64,000 bases of DNA, taken from positions 44,206,180 through 44,270,179 of the forward strand of contig CM055101.1 of assembly GCA_029204225.1 (NCBI GenBank), written 5' to 3'. This DNA is from Diphasiastrum complanatum. Taxonomy: Eukaryota > Streptophyta > Lycopodiopsida > Lycopodiales > Lycopodiaceae. Each line of letters opens with the position of its first letter. Position 1 is the first letter of the stretch. Shown in pieces: positions 41,650 to 53,838 of the stretch. The notes under the pieces were generated by a model that saw nothing but the letters and a program-made list of their open reading frames with translations, had not been told where the DNA came from and did not search any database. Both the position numbers and the translations under genes were made by a program.

Positions 41650-43600
41650 CTTTCCTATTTTTAGGGTTTTCGAGTCCTTTGGAATCTCGAGAAATTTTCT
41701 TGAACTCTCTTGGCGTACAATCCAGCTCGGCATACATGTTTGCCCTGATCCATTGCTGCTCTTACATTTTCCTTTGCTAACTCCAAAAAATTGCCAGTAA
41801 AACGAGAATCCCTATCAGACACAATGGATATAAGTAATCCATGAAGTTTGAATACATGCTGTATAAACAAATTGACGTACCAGGTGCATCAATCTTATTA
41901 TTAGTTGAGGTAAAATGAGCCATTTTAGTAAGTCTGTCAACCACAACTAGGATAGCATTATGTTGTTGCTGCGTACGTGGTAAACATGTAATAAAGTCCA
42001 TGAAAATACTCTCCCATCTCCCTTATGTTATAGGTAACGGGTGTAATAATCCAAGCACTTTAATTCTTTTAGCCTTATTAACTTGACACTTAAAACAATG
42101 TGTCACATAATGGTTTACTTCTTTCTTAAGTCTAGGCCACCAAAAGTTATGTCAAATCAGTCATAAGTCCTATCCACACCAGGATGGCTGGCACTAGGGC
42201 TATCGTGATAGAGATGCAAGATCCTCTTTTGCAGCACCTCACAAGCTGGAATAAGATATTTCTCATCACTATTCCATCTTCTATGGAAAACTTAAGATAA
42301 GTACAAACCAAGGTAGAAGATCTCTCCTCTTGAGACTTTGCATGGCCATGACTAACCTCCTGTTCTACTTTTTTACAATGAGGATCTTCCTTCTGAGCCT
42401 TTCTTATCTTAGATAATGAGTCTTTTTCAATGACTACAAATGACATCTGATACACCACACGAGATAGTGCATTTGCCACACGATTCTCGACACTTTTCTT
42501 GTACCGAATCTCCATTAGGAACTCCTACAAGAGCTCAAACCATCTAGCTTACCAACCTCTAAGGTCTGGCTGCTTACAAAGATATGTCAAGGTATCATGA
42601 TCAGTAAATACCTCAAATTTCGATCCATACAAATAATGCCTCTATGCCTTTAATGCATGAACTATGGCACACAACTCTTTTTCATGTGTTGGATAATTTT
42701 TTTGTGGAGGGTTGAGCTTCTTGCTCTCAAAGGACACAAGCCTACCCTCTTACATCAGAACTACTCGCACAACAATGTCACTCGCATTTGTACCTATAAC
42801 ATAGGGCTTTGAGGGTCTACAATATTTAGAATGACACACTCAACAATAGCTTGTTTTAACTCATAAAAGCTTGCTTGCTGCAATTCAATCGGCTCACCAA
42901 ATCTATTTTGTTTTAAGTCAAACCAGTCAAAGGTGCTGCAATATAGGAGTACCTCTTAACATATTTTCTATAAATGCTGCTAATCCAAGAAAAGAACGAA
43001 GTGTTGTCAAATCAACTAGCACATACCATGCAAAAATCACAATAATCTTCTTAGGATCTGGCCTAACTCCATCAGCAGACACTATATGACCAAGATACTC
43101 TATTTCATTTTTAAACAATTCACTTTTTTTACTATTGACAAAGAAAGTGTTCTCCCTCAAAGTAGACAACATAGTTCTAAGGTGAGTCATATGCTTGACC
43201 TCACCTGCATTGTAAGTCAAAATGTTATTAACAAAGTTTATGATAGACTTATCCATATACGGTTTGGGCACATCATTTATTATCATCACGAATGTAATAG
43301 GGGCATTTGTCAACCCACATGGCATCACAAGATACTCATAGTGACCGGAACTGAATTATGAAGATGCACATCCTCTTCACGAGCTCTAACAAGATAGTAT
43401 CCACTCTTTAGGTCTATTTTATTGAACACAATGGCACCTGACAAGGCATCAAGCAGATCATCTATACGTGGCATATCCATGTTTAACTATTATCTTGTTC
43501 AAACCTCGATAATTTATACACATATATGTCGGGTCAAAAATCTTGCGTAGTATAGCCCTCCCACTTGTCAACAAGGGTTAGATCACTGGATAGGTACCTA
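41650..43600 (-). pseudogene. Ty3/gypsy pol remnant
   Basis: Minus strand, in broken frames: [45 protein letters not shown], then the catalytic box as INFVNNILTYN (two Asn where two Asp are required), EYLGHIVSADGVRPDPKK, LRSFLGLAAF. After a scrambled RNase H come VENRVANALSRV, then integrase WESI-like sequence, [27 protein letters not shown] and VSDRDSRFTGNFLELAKE. After that point the sequence jumps to the integrase tail, so the stretch with the catalytic Glu is lost. The D-to-N changes alone would kill the polymerase. Confidence 0.85.
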
Positions 43601-44389
43601 ACTATGCATAGATGCTACATTTAGTTAGTTTCCTACTTCCTCCCTACCTCTATTCACCACTAACACTACTCTCCCTTAACTGTACTCCTCTACACTAACA
43701 TTCATCATGATTTGGGTGAAGGAAAGGGATAGAAAAGGAGAGAAAGAGAGAAGAGAAGAGAGAAAGAGAGAGAGATAAGATGGAGGTTAGCTCAAATGCT
43801 CAATGTCATTGCTTATGGAGAAACCTTAACTAGCACAACCAAAAAACATGGGAAATGAAAATAACAAGCAATCACAACAATAGCATAAGCAAGATTGATT
43901 AGCAAATTAGGATGCTTGAGCTCTCAAAATGGTAAAGTCTCCTCCTCTCTATTAAGCATGAAAATAGTGTATAAATGGTGCCTTTTTATAAAATGGGGAA
44001 GGCCCTTGCCCCTCAATCCTATTGGCTAATATTCACATTGATCCTATCCATTCATCTTGGACCCAACTTGATCCAAGGGTCCACAAAAAGTACATTGAAA
44101 ATCACAAGATTCATGTGAGTCTAAAATTGGACCCAACTCTAAAAAGTAAACTCTAAGTTTAGAATTGACTTTGGACCTCAAGTTTTATTTTAATTACAAA
44201 GGGAAATCTATTATTTTATTTACAACTTCACTTGCGTGCTCATTGGGCCATGAGCTTATACACGCAAGATGCCATGCCCTCGCAACACATTTTATTGGAT
44301 GATTTTATTTATTTACACTTTTTTGAGAAGACCCCCAACAGGACCCACGGCCTGAAGTAGTGCCGGTCCCCTGGCACTTTACCGGTCTA
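43601..44389. other. spacer between gypsy elements
   Basis: It contains a purine-rich tract (43720-43790, GAGAAAGAGAGA). On the minus strand, TTTTATAAAAAGG and TTATACAC near 43970-44000 could be LTR promoter sequence. No gene. Confidence 0.4.
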
Positions 44390-44800
44390 GTATAGCGTTT
44401 TCTTCACCCGCCTTTGCTGGATTAGGTAGGTGGTGACGTCCTCCATAAAGTTGAGGCAGTCTAGTTTCTTCAAGTCCTTGGGCGTGTGAAGGGAGTTGTG
44501 GACTACTCGCAGCCAATCTTGGTCGACCCATGTTTGGAATCCGTGTGTCCATGGATCGCCCAGAAGCGCAGCCTGGTGTTCAGTATAATTGGATGATAGT
44601 TGGTAGGAAGTTTGGTTGCAAACGAAGAACTTGGTAATTTCAGTGTAAATTTTGGTAGAGCTTCGCTAGCAAAGGTGACAAATGACTTGAATTCAACCCT
44701 TATATAGCGGAATTTAGAGTGCGTATTAGGTGAAATCCACTTTTCCTTGTTCAGTTCCACCCAAATTTTGACACCTTCTTCACAAAATTCTAAGACCTCA
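44390..44800 (-). other. open region 3' of the integrase, possible extra ORF or LTR
   Basis: The minus strand reads LNKEKWISPNTHSKFRYIRV and KFTLKLPSSSFA, then in a second frame TWVDQDWLRVVHNSLHTPKD and NFMEDVTTYLIQQRRVKK before a stop. It contains CTATATAAGGG (44700-44710), a good TATA box on the same strand. It may be the 3' LTR with its promoter, the start of the next element, or a third ORF as in some plant gypsy elements. I cannot choose. Confidence 0.35.
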
Positions 44801-45559
44801 GGAAAAACTGCGAGAGTTTAGAAGGTGATTTGACTGCTATGCGAAGGTTCTGCGAGAGTTCAGGCTATCTGCGAGGGTTCAACTCTCGCAGGAAGTGATC
44901 TCTCGCAAAACTTGTTCCTGTGATTGGATTTTCAAGATCAAACCATGTAGGTAGGCTAATTTCACTGCTATGATTCCATTTAGGCACCTTGCGAGGGTTG
45001 GTAAGTTGATCTTGATGCTCTGCGAGGGTTCTAAAAATTCAGCTTCTAGGAACCCTCACACACACTAGAAAATGGTGATTCCCCCATCATGAACTCTTGC
45101 AAATCTGGTGACTGTCCAAGTTTCAAGAGCTATCTCCCAGGGGATCTCAAAAAATCATGAAAAAGTGCTCTTTTAGAGTGTTTTTTGACGAGATCTCGAG
45201 ATTTTTTTATTTTTGACTTTTGTAAACTGGTAATCAGCTTCATCCAGGCTTGATCTGACTATTGGTAGTTCTTTGGAAGTTCTGATGGATACTTGGAAAC
45301 AAATCCCTCAGTCAATCTGATGATCTGCTTTCTTTTTTATCCTATCTGGATCTGGATCCTTCTTGGATTCTGAGGGATTTCCCCGATCTTACCAGATCTG
45401 GCTGAATCTTGATGGATCTAGCTTGATTTGGCTTGATCTTCTTAGATCTAGCAGTGATGGCTTAGCAGATTAGCTTTTCGTAATGTGCTTCCACCACTCT
45501 GGATCTATCTCACTATGGTGGCCAGTACTCGTGCAACCGGCTACCGTTGATGGGTGTAT

Positions 45560-46500
45560 CGAATGGTGTCCCATCTAACTTTTCTAAATTCACGGCTCCA
45601 TGATTAAGAATTTCCTTGATCTGATATGGACCTTCACCTGTGAATTTTAATTTCCCGTTGCCTTGGTTTTATACATCAAGACCAGATCTCCGGAACAAAG
45701 ATCCTTCTTTTGTAACCTGCGATCATGCCATGCTTTATGTCTTTCCTTTTCAGCTGCCAGTGCATGCACAGCTAGTAAGCGTGTTTCACAGAGTTTATGC
45801 AGAGCTTCATGACGTAGTTGTAGAGATTTGGACTCACTAAGACGTTGCGTGGTGGCAATCCTTAACGAAGGAACTAAAAACTCTATTGGCATCACAACAT
45901 TCTGACCATATACCAATTGGAAGGGTGTTTGATCAGTGCTTTCTTTATATGTTGTCCTGAATGCCCATAGTGCAGTATGCAACTTATGTTCCCAATCTGA
46001 TCTGCTAGCTTCAACTGTTTTCGTGAGCACGCTACACAAGATCTTATTAGATGATTCTGCTTGCTCATTACCACGAGAATAATAGGGCGTACTGGTTCTG
46101 TGGATCATGAAGAATTTCTCCAACAGGACCTTGATGGTCTCATAGATGAAATGGCTGTCGCAATCGCTAACTAGCTCTATCGGGCATCCGAAGAATACAA
46201 TGATATTTTCGTAAAGGAATTTGGTAGTGGTCCTAGCATCAGCTACTCTTACTGCCTTGGCTTCGACCCATTTGGTGAGGTGGTCTGTGGCTACGATTAC
46301 ATATCGAGCCTGGGAACTCCTTGTCGTAGGGTGAATTGGACCGATGTAATCCAATCCCCACTTTTCGAATGGTACTTGGGCTAAGACCGGGTGCAGTAGG
46401 TCATAATTCAATCTTGTTGGCCTTCTCGACCTTTGGCACACATCGCACTTTTTTCAATAGTCCTCCGTATCCTTATGAATCGTTGGCCACCAACATCCTG
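45560..46500 (-). pseudogene. gypsy integrase
   Basis: From 46441 there are 264 open codons: LLHPVLAQVPFEKWGLDYIG (first Asp), VIVATDHLTKWVEAKAV, PIELVSDCDSHFI (second Asp), TSTPYYSRGNEQAESSNKIL (the Glu, in AES; usual form NGQAE, here NEQAE), WEHKLHTALWAFRTTYKEST and FQLVYGQNVVMPIEFLVPSL. All three catalytic acids are present. The zinc finger upstream is in a different frame. The C-terminal GDLVLMYKTKATGN ends at a stop at 45647. The enzyme would insert element DNA into the genome. Confidence 0.85.
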
Positions 46501-47660
46501 ATTGCAGGATCTTGTGAACTGTAATGTCGGATGCAAAATGGCCCTCACCCATGCCTTCATGTGAAAGCGAAATGATCTGGGTGGCTCATGAGGAAGAATA
46601 CACCGCCGAAGAATTTCGTCTGGTCCTCTTCGGTATAACTGGTCGGCAATCAGCTGATAAGGTCTAGCCTTCAAGATCAATTTCCGCTGTTCCGCCTTTG
46701 GTAGTGATTTGTTTGGTTGGCCCCACATTAGATATTCAACAATGTCGGCAGCACATTCTGGTACTATGTCCACGTAAAATAAGACAGCATCTGTCAGCTC
46801 ATCATTGGGTTGGGTTGCAATCTCCTTCCCCTTGATTTGTGATACATGATCTGTCATGTAATGTTGTTTTCCCTTGTGAACTACTATTCGAAAATCAAAT
46901 TCCAACAATAGAAGTAGCCATCTGGTGATTCTCCCGATGTTGCAAGTTTTATTAACGAGATAGAGCAAGGGTTGATGGTCCGTATAAAAAGCAAAATGTG
47001 TGGCCATCAGGTAATGTCAAAATTTCTTAACCGCATAAATCATTGCCAGTGCTTCCCGCTCTATGGTTGAATAATTCATTTCAGTATCACTGAGCTGTCG
47101 GCTTGCAAATCGGATTGGAAAATCCTTTTTGTGTTCATCTGGCTGGGTTAAGACTGCTCCAACTGCATACTTCGATGCGTCCATATGCACGTGAAACTCA
47201 ATGGACCAATTGGGTGGGCGTAAGATTGGTGCTGAAACCAATACATCCTTAAGCTTCTGGAAAGCCTTTAGGACTTCCTCGTTCCAATGTGGATCCGTTG
47301 TGAGTTTGTAAACTGGTCGGGCTAACTCCACAAAATCAAGAATGAAGATCCTATAATAGTTAGCATGACCCATGAAGATATAGACTTCGCAGATCGTCCC
47401 CGGTGGTGATAGATCAATAATGATCCTGATCTTTGATAGGTCTGTGGCGATCCCGTGTCTTGACCCTATATGGCCAAGAATCAAGCCATGTGTTACCTAG
47501 GATTGACATTTTTCTAGATTCAGGGAAATCTGGTAGTCGCGGAATTTTTGTAACACCTTCTTCAAGTTGGATAAGTGTTCTGAGTCTGGTCCATGCATGC
47601 ACAGATCATCCAAGAAAATTTCCAGAAAATTTTGACTAGCTAAAGTCTTATCCACTCTGT
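46408..47660 (-). pseudogene. gypsy RT end and RNase H
   Basis: It begins at FLEIFLDDLCMHG, the catalytic LDD box (about 47610), then LNLEKC, HIGSRHGI, IFMGHANYYR (the usual FLGH..YYR), and RNase H: EFHVHMDASKYAVGAVLTQ, RFASRQLSDTEMNYSTIERE, FAFYTDHQPLLYLVNK, RIVVHKGKQH. About 150 residues before the LDD box are absent, joining protease to RT at about 47665. One stop interrupts RNase H near 47010. The end includes the linker to the integrase zinc finger. Confidence 0.82.
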
Positions 47661-47666
47661 GATGCT

Positions 47667-49062
47667 CTACAACAGACTATCATATGTCGCGACATTCACC
47701 TCATGGTTGCAAATATCAACATCCACTGTAGCTATTGCCTCTTCGGGTAGATCACTCCATCGGATCACCTGGTTGTAGCATTGTTTCAACTGATTCTTCT
47801 TATTCGCAGATGCCTTGGGTGGATCGATCCTTGAGACTTTCACCATAGCAGACTTTTGTGGTGGTTGAGCTGGTACTTTCTTGGTTCCGTAACGATCTGG
47901 GTCCATGTGATGTAGGACCCATTCATCAGTCAGCTCAATCTCCTTATTATAAGTTAGATCATGTTGCCAAGGGACTAGATCATCGTCCACTAAGTTCTCA
48001 ATAGGCTCTGCTGACAGCCATGATACGTTTATCATATTCACCCCAAATGTGATTGGTGTGTCCATGGTGTAACATTTGGGTGAAGATGTACTAGGTTCTG
48101 GATCTGATTCATATTGACATGCCTGGCAGTCAATAGTTGCTAATGCATCTGTCCATATCACAACATCCATCTCTGAATCATAGTGACCTCCCTTGGCTAG
48201 CCTTGGGCGATCAATCGTGTGATCTTTCGTGGATGATTTGTCATCAACTTTGGGTGCAATAGGTTTCACCGCCCATGTGGTTGGATCAACCTTTACAGTC
48301 TGTTCGCTGTTCTCAAAGGTGAGTTTTCCCGTACCCCAGTTGTGTACTACTTGCGCAGTCCTCACCCATGGTCTTCCCAGTAAAACACGGTATGCAGATG
48401 GAGATTCCGGTATATCCATGACTACAAAAGTAATCACAAACTGCATGCCTGCTATCTTTACAAAGATATCGGCAACTACACCTTTTGGTTTCACACAAGA
48501 TTGATCTGCCAGCTTGATGGCGAATCTTGCTGGCTTCAACCCTTGCAGACCCCATTTTTCATATAAAGTAGTGGAGATCAAATTGACACCCGATCCTCCA
48601 TCTACCACTGTTGCCTCGTCCTCATATATCTTGTGTTTGATGGACAAAGTGATGTTGTGTTCCTCACTTTCCCATGCTACTCCGATGTGGAGGACGTTAC
48701 TTGTTTCTTCATAGCCCGTATAATATATGGACTCGGGCGCTACGCTCCTCATCCGCTTTGGCCCATTCAGCTAGAAGGCTTTTTGCTTGTGGTGCAATCC
48801 GCAGTAGTTCTCCGAGTGGTAAACTAACACGGCTTGACAATAAAAGTGTGAGCCTTTCAGTGCGTGGTTCCTCAGGCTCCACCATGTGAAAAGGTGGTTC
48901 ATGTTGGTGCAACCGATCGTTTTGATGGGCCCGCTTGCGGTTCTCGTTCGACGCCAACTGGAGGTTTTGGGGGATTAACTCTTTCTTGCTCTTTTTCTCC
49001 GCTTGTGCTTTCTGTGTCTTATTTTCTGGTACTGACTTCTTTCTTCCCTCACATTCGGGCAT
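47667..49062 (-). pseudogene. gypsy linker and aspartic protease
   Basis: A charged linker (KSKKELIPQNLQLASNENRK) and LGELLRIAPQAKSLLAEWAK precede the protease, with a frame change near 48720. The protease active site reads ATVVDGGSGVNLIS: the catalytic Asp is followed by Gly-Gly rather than Thr/Ser-Gly. I have seen this variant in some plant gypsy lineages, with YRVLLGRPWVRTAQ downstream, as here. The C-terminal part (to 47667) is acidic and unmatched. In a live element the protease cuts the polyprotein. The frame of 361 codons is fully open. Confidence 0.75.
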
Positions 49063-49136
49063 GGCGCTGAAGTTGAGGGTTGGTCGTCAGTGATCGATGG
49101 TGGTGGTGAGGGAGCCACTTCCTTCCTCTTCTGTGC

Positions 49137-50099
49137 TCACGTAACAGCTAACACAAGGGCGTGGAGTTGGTGTCTACTTGATGGCATTCCTGCTGGAATT
49201 GTTGGTTGCTGTATTGCAATGAAGTTAAGAGGTGCACTGGTTCCAGGTTTGAATGGACAATTCTTGTAACACTGCCCATAACCACATTCTCGACAGAAGG
49301 ATGTATATTGTCCCTTGTAGGGACATTCCGCAATTCTGTGTCCTTCACCGCATCCGTAGCAGCCGTAATTTCTTCTGCCTTGACGTTGAGTTTGAGCTGC
49401 ATAGGCCGCAACATATTCATTTATGACAGGATCCATAAATGGTTCATCCGGTCCGCACCATTGCTGCTGCTCAGGTTGAGGTGGCATTTGCATCTTTGGT
49501 TCCACTTCTGTCAGGTCTACATGGGCCACTTGTTGATTGGCTGGCCCTGGTGGAGCAAGTAAGGCCATACGCTGTGGTTGATTTGGTGCACCGTACCTTG
49601 GTGCCTCGTTGGGTGCCCCTTGATGGTAGGGATAAGAAGTCTCATAAGGACTTCTCTTCTGTTGAACAATCCGGGGGTTGAACGGGCAAAATGCCGTATT
49701 GTGCGATGCTGCATTGCACATATGACAGAATCTATGTGTCAGTCTCAGATTTTGCTTTAGGACTGGACACTCGTTCGCTGTATGGTTTTGCATGCACACT
49801 GAACACCATACATTTTCCCGTCTTGGATACTACAGCTGGTTTGGTTCCGGTTGATGTGGCGTTATTGCTACAACTCCTTGTAAGGCTTTCAGTTTTTGGT
49901 CAAACTGCGCCGTAAGTTGCTCCATCTGTTGCTTGTATAATTTTGTCATTTGCTCCAATAGCAGTTCTGTGGATAGAGCAGATGTGTTTGATGATGATGA
50001 TGCTAACGTGGGAGTAGGGGTGTGGGTGGATGGATATTCGTTGTCAGATCCCTCATCCTCTATTGAGGCCAAACTCGCCCTACTCCTTAGTGTGATCAT
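49137..50099 (-). pseudogene. gypsy gag with a series of zinc knuckles
   Basis: The frame opens MITLRSRASLASIEDEGSDN and runs to a stop at about 49830. It then resumes with CSVCMQNHTANEC, CHMCNAASHNTAFC, CYGCGEGHRIAEC and CRECGYGQCYKNC. The first three have C-C-H-C spacing (with 3 or 4 residues before His); the fourth has Cys in place of His. A proline- and glutamine-rich linker separates the second and third. Zinc knuckles bind the element RNA during packaging. I could not find the usual capsid domain in front of them, so either the N-terminal part is deleted or gag is unusually short. Confidence 0.7.
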
Positions 50100-50140
50100 G
50101 GATTCATTGCCAGGGTTTCACTCTACATTCATGCCTCTTG

Positions 50141-52744
50141 TTCCTTGGCTTGGGGATAAAGCTTCTAGAGTTGATTGGTTGCTTCTACTTAATTGGGTGG
50201 TTGCTCCATAGTGTGTTTTCCATTGTGTGTTATCTTGTAAGCAGGATCTTAGGGAGCTTCCCTTATAGTGGAATCAGAACAAGGCTTACAAAGATTGGAG
50301 AACATGGAGAAGGGCTACTTTTGTCGACATTTTGGGATTGGATCCATGGGAATTCTTTTCCAAGGTGGATAGCAAGTGGTGCAAGTGGGTGTACTATCCC
50401 AGTTTTAATTTGCATGTTGCTAAGATCCATTACTCTTGGGATTCTTTGTGGTTTTATGGGAAATTGTCCTTGAAGGCCAATTTGTGATGTTTTTCTGGAG
50501 CTTTTTCTTGTGTAGGTCAAGTCTGTGGTAGATTTGAATTTTCCAGCAAGTGTACTTTCGTTTGTTCATTAATGATGCATGCCGGTTCTATCCAATGATT
50601 TATGATTCTAGGCTATGTTTTGGTCAAAATTGCTTGGTTTTTCATGCTTTTTGGCACAAAATAGATAGTAAGAACCAAAATCCAGCAAGATCAGATCAAT
50701 TAGATGGTTGTAATTCTGTAAATTGGTATGAGTGTGTTAGAGAAAGAGTTGTATGTCATGAATTTCCACTTTATGGCGATGAAAAAACCGAAAAATAGCA
50801 AAAATTCATCATTTTTGCTAGTTTTTTTTTCATAAAGTTGGATAGTAGGTGGCTGTAAAACACCATGTAGAGCTTGTAAAGAGGTGGAACAAAGTCTTCT
50901 ACAGCTTTCCCTGAAGTTAGAACCAAGAATTCCAAGAATTGAACTTGTAGGAAGTCAAAAAAAGTTCAAAAAATGACCATTTTTGGTGATTTTTGGGGGA
51001 TGAATCTCTCCAAATCCATTAGGAGATCATTCTGGAATTTATTACAGCATGATTAGCATTCTTTTTACCTTCCCAACAAGCTATCAAACCTATGAATTGA
51101 TGGCCGGTGGCTTATGCACCATCTCCATCCAGTTTGAAGCTATTTTGACTTCTACAAATCAAGAAATCTTCGTTCTCAGCCTATACTGCATCTTAGGATC
51201 AGTATGAATGCTTCATGGAAGTCTAATTGATTGTTTAAGACTGCTGGTAGCATCAATTTTGGGCTAGGATGGGTGTTTGAATGTTTTTGCACGATTTCTT
51301 CTTCTTGTGGAAGTGCGCCCTACTATAGTTTTATGGTAGCTCTGATCTCGCACGTGTGAAGCCTAGGTGGTAGGCTGACATGGCAAGCATCTTGTTCACT
51401 TGGTCTTCCTCTGTACTGAGCTTTACAGCACCCAGTTTGGTGTCCTATAGCCAAAGTTATGATCATCTGAAATTTTGTAGTTTTGTGAGTAAAATTTGCA
51501 AAATTTGGAATTGTTCTGATTGCATGCCAGTCATTTCCCTAATTTGTAGTATTGTGTTTGCATTGATTGGTTGCATGTTGATTCTCAGAGTGATTCTGAC
51601 ATGCATGAAGGATTTACAATCGATTTGAGTGGTCATACGCATGTGCTCTGACAGTTGGGTCACAAATCAGTGTTAATGGCTGACAAATTCCGTAAAACTG
51701 AAGTTTACGTAAAAAATTCCGTAATGATGTTTGTGACTGATGTAGTGTGCTTTGCATGCCAGTTTGACATTGCGTTAGTAAAATTAGGAATCGGACAATG
51801 TTTCGGTTTTTTCGATTTCGACTGCCTTTTACACTAACAATACTTTCGTCAGAATTTTCGAATTACTTAAAATAAGGCAAAAATTGAGTTTTCCGGAAAA
51901 AATCAAAATTTCGGTCATTTTTTCGTTATCTATGGAATCAGTTTATTTTAGTGAATTGATTAAACTGAGTTTATTAGTCAGAATTGATCACAGTGTTTTC
52001 ACTAAGTCTAAATAATTTCCCAATAATAGATAAGTGAAAATTGACAGAAGGTACCGCAATGAATTGCCCTTTGGAGTTGGGAACTCCTAGATTGAAAGTT
52101 AAAAGTTGAATTTTTTTTTCTTTTTGTTGAAGTTCAACAATATGAAATAACCAGATTGGATGAGTGGCAACAATATTCTTTATCTAATCAATAAATCTGA
52201 CATGATACAGTTCAAGAATTACTGAAATCCTATTGGTAGGATTTCCATTCAAGTAATTTCATATTCTACGTTTGGATAGGTTTTGTCAATATAAAGAAAA
52301 AACAGTCCAATTTTATTGAGAAATTTGTAATAATAGGAATTACATAACTGATTTCATTTCTAGTAAAATCCTATGGTGAATTATATTCAGCCTAGGTTTA
52401 GGATAGGAATGAAATTCTTTTGGACTTTTTCCTACAATAATTAGTTTTTTAGAACATTTACTAATGTCATTACGTCTTTTTGGTACCTTAGCTGAAATAG
52501 ATTTTCAAAGAACTGAAAATTTTAAGGAGGGAAGAAGAGTGGACATCAGAGGTAGTAAGTGTGATCGGGAAATGTATTTCGCAGTTAGGATTTTGGTAAT
52601 CCTTGTAAATAATTGCTTAATACTGGTTATTAATTTCCTAATTAGAATTCATTCAGTTGAATTCGTAACTGATATCTTTGTAACCATTGAGTTATCTGTA
52701 GTTTTGGATGTCAATTGTGAGGGTGGGTTAGAAGTGGTGTATAA
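50141..52744. other. AT-rich spacer, nothing firm
   Basis: No retroelement or host motif recognised. The beginning may still be leader of the gypsy element. Confidence 0.45.
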
Positions 52745-53838
52745 AAGATAGGTCTAAAAGAACCGAATTAAAATAATTCGAACGACAAGAAAGAAAACTT
52801 ATCGTGCGCAGCGGAATAAACTATCTTCCTCTTTCTTCATGCATGACTACGCCTATCAATTTCAAACAAAACAATAGTGATAAAATTCATGTTTGATGTT
52901 ATAGTAACTAACTTTGAAATCATCAGTACTACAATGACTACGTAGCCAAACATTTATCAGACAAATAATCTGTCGCAAAGAATTACAGAAACGCATATAT
53001 TCTGAGACAAACCTGAAAGATAATATTGATTCAGTAAGAAACGAAACAGAAGTAAATGAGTACAACAAGTTTGTGAATCGAAGCCGCGTACTCTAAGCTA
53101 TTTCTAAACGACTAAATAAAAGTCTGAATTAAGCACAACTACTGATAAGCAGTAAGCGCAATAGCAATCTCTAATCAACTCTAAAGAACTGAGCTAGAAT
53201 GCTCAAGAGTGTTCAAGCTCACAGGCTTGAGAGAGAGAGAATTATTCAATACTTGATTTGATTTGATTTTTGATTTTTTGATGTTGAAACATGAACAACT
53301 ATTTATACTAAGCAATTAGGTCGTCAAATGCGGCTGCCAATTGGCTGGAGTCTGTTGGCATTCATCTAGTTCTTCTCATAAGTTGCTTCCTGATAAGCGG
53401 TGACATTTGGCTGTAAACAGCCTGTCTGCATAAATGAACGTGATTGTCACTCTACAGAAATGAACGTAAACTGCCATAGGGAGAAATCGAAAATGCGACT
53501 TTTGTGAGAAATGCGAAAGTGTCACAAAATCTCATTTCCTGAATATTGGGGTAGCTCCACACTTTGCCAAAGTCATTATCTTAACATTTGAGACACTCTG
53601 AAAAATGTGAAAAATGTGACACTGCATTTTTACTCGGAATTCTTGACAGGCGAAAAATGCGACACTGCATTTTTACTCAAAATTTTTGATAGTGTCGCTT
53701 TAAGAGAAAATTGACTGTAGCAAAAAGGCAATAGTGTTGGGTTTTATAGTGAGAGAAAATTCCTGACACAGTTGTCAAACTCCGTGTATTTCTGCAGACT
53801 GTGTAAAAATGCTTGTAATTCTACAGACTGTGTAATCT
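52745..53838 (-). repeat. LTR-like segment fused to copia integrase
   Basis: The minus strand has AGTATAAATAGTTG (53300-53313), a plausible TATA box, followed by a long leader. It joins the integrase frame abruptly at 53838. A 48-bp repeat with AAAAATG(C/T)GACACTGCATT occurs at about 53612-53685. I interpret it as an LTR brought next to the integrase by deletion of RT and RNase H. Confidence 0.45.

Larger units (their letters stand above)
44390..50140 (-). mobile_element. Ty3/gypsy retrotransposon, decayed, gag-protease-RT-RNase H-integrase order
   Basis: The minus strand holds the parts in canonical gypsy order: zinc-knuckle gag (50099-49137), protease (49062-47667), the end of RT and RNase H (47660-46408), integrase (46500-45560), and then a further open region (44800-44390). 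No LTR pair was recognised. The N-terminal half of RT is missing at about 47665. The type is not the same as the other gypsy copies (different protease and gag motifs). Confidence 0.82.
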
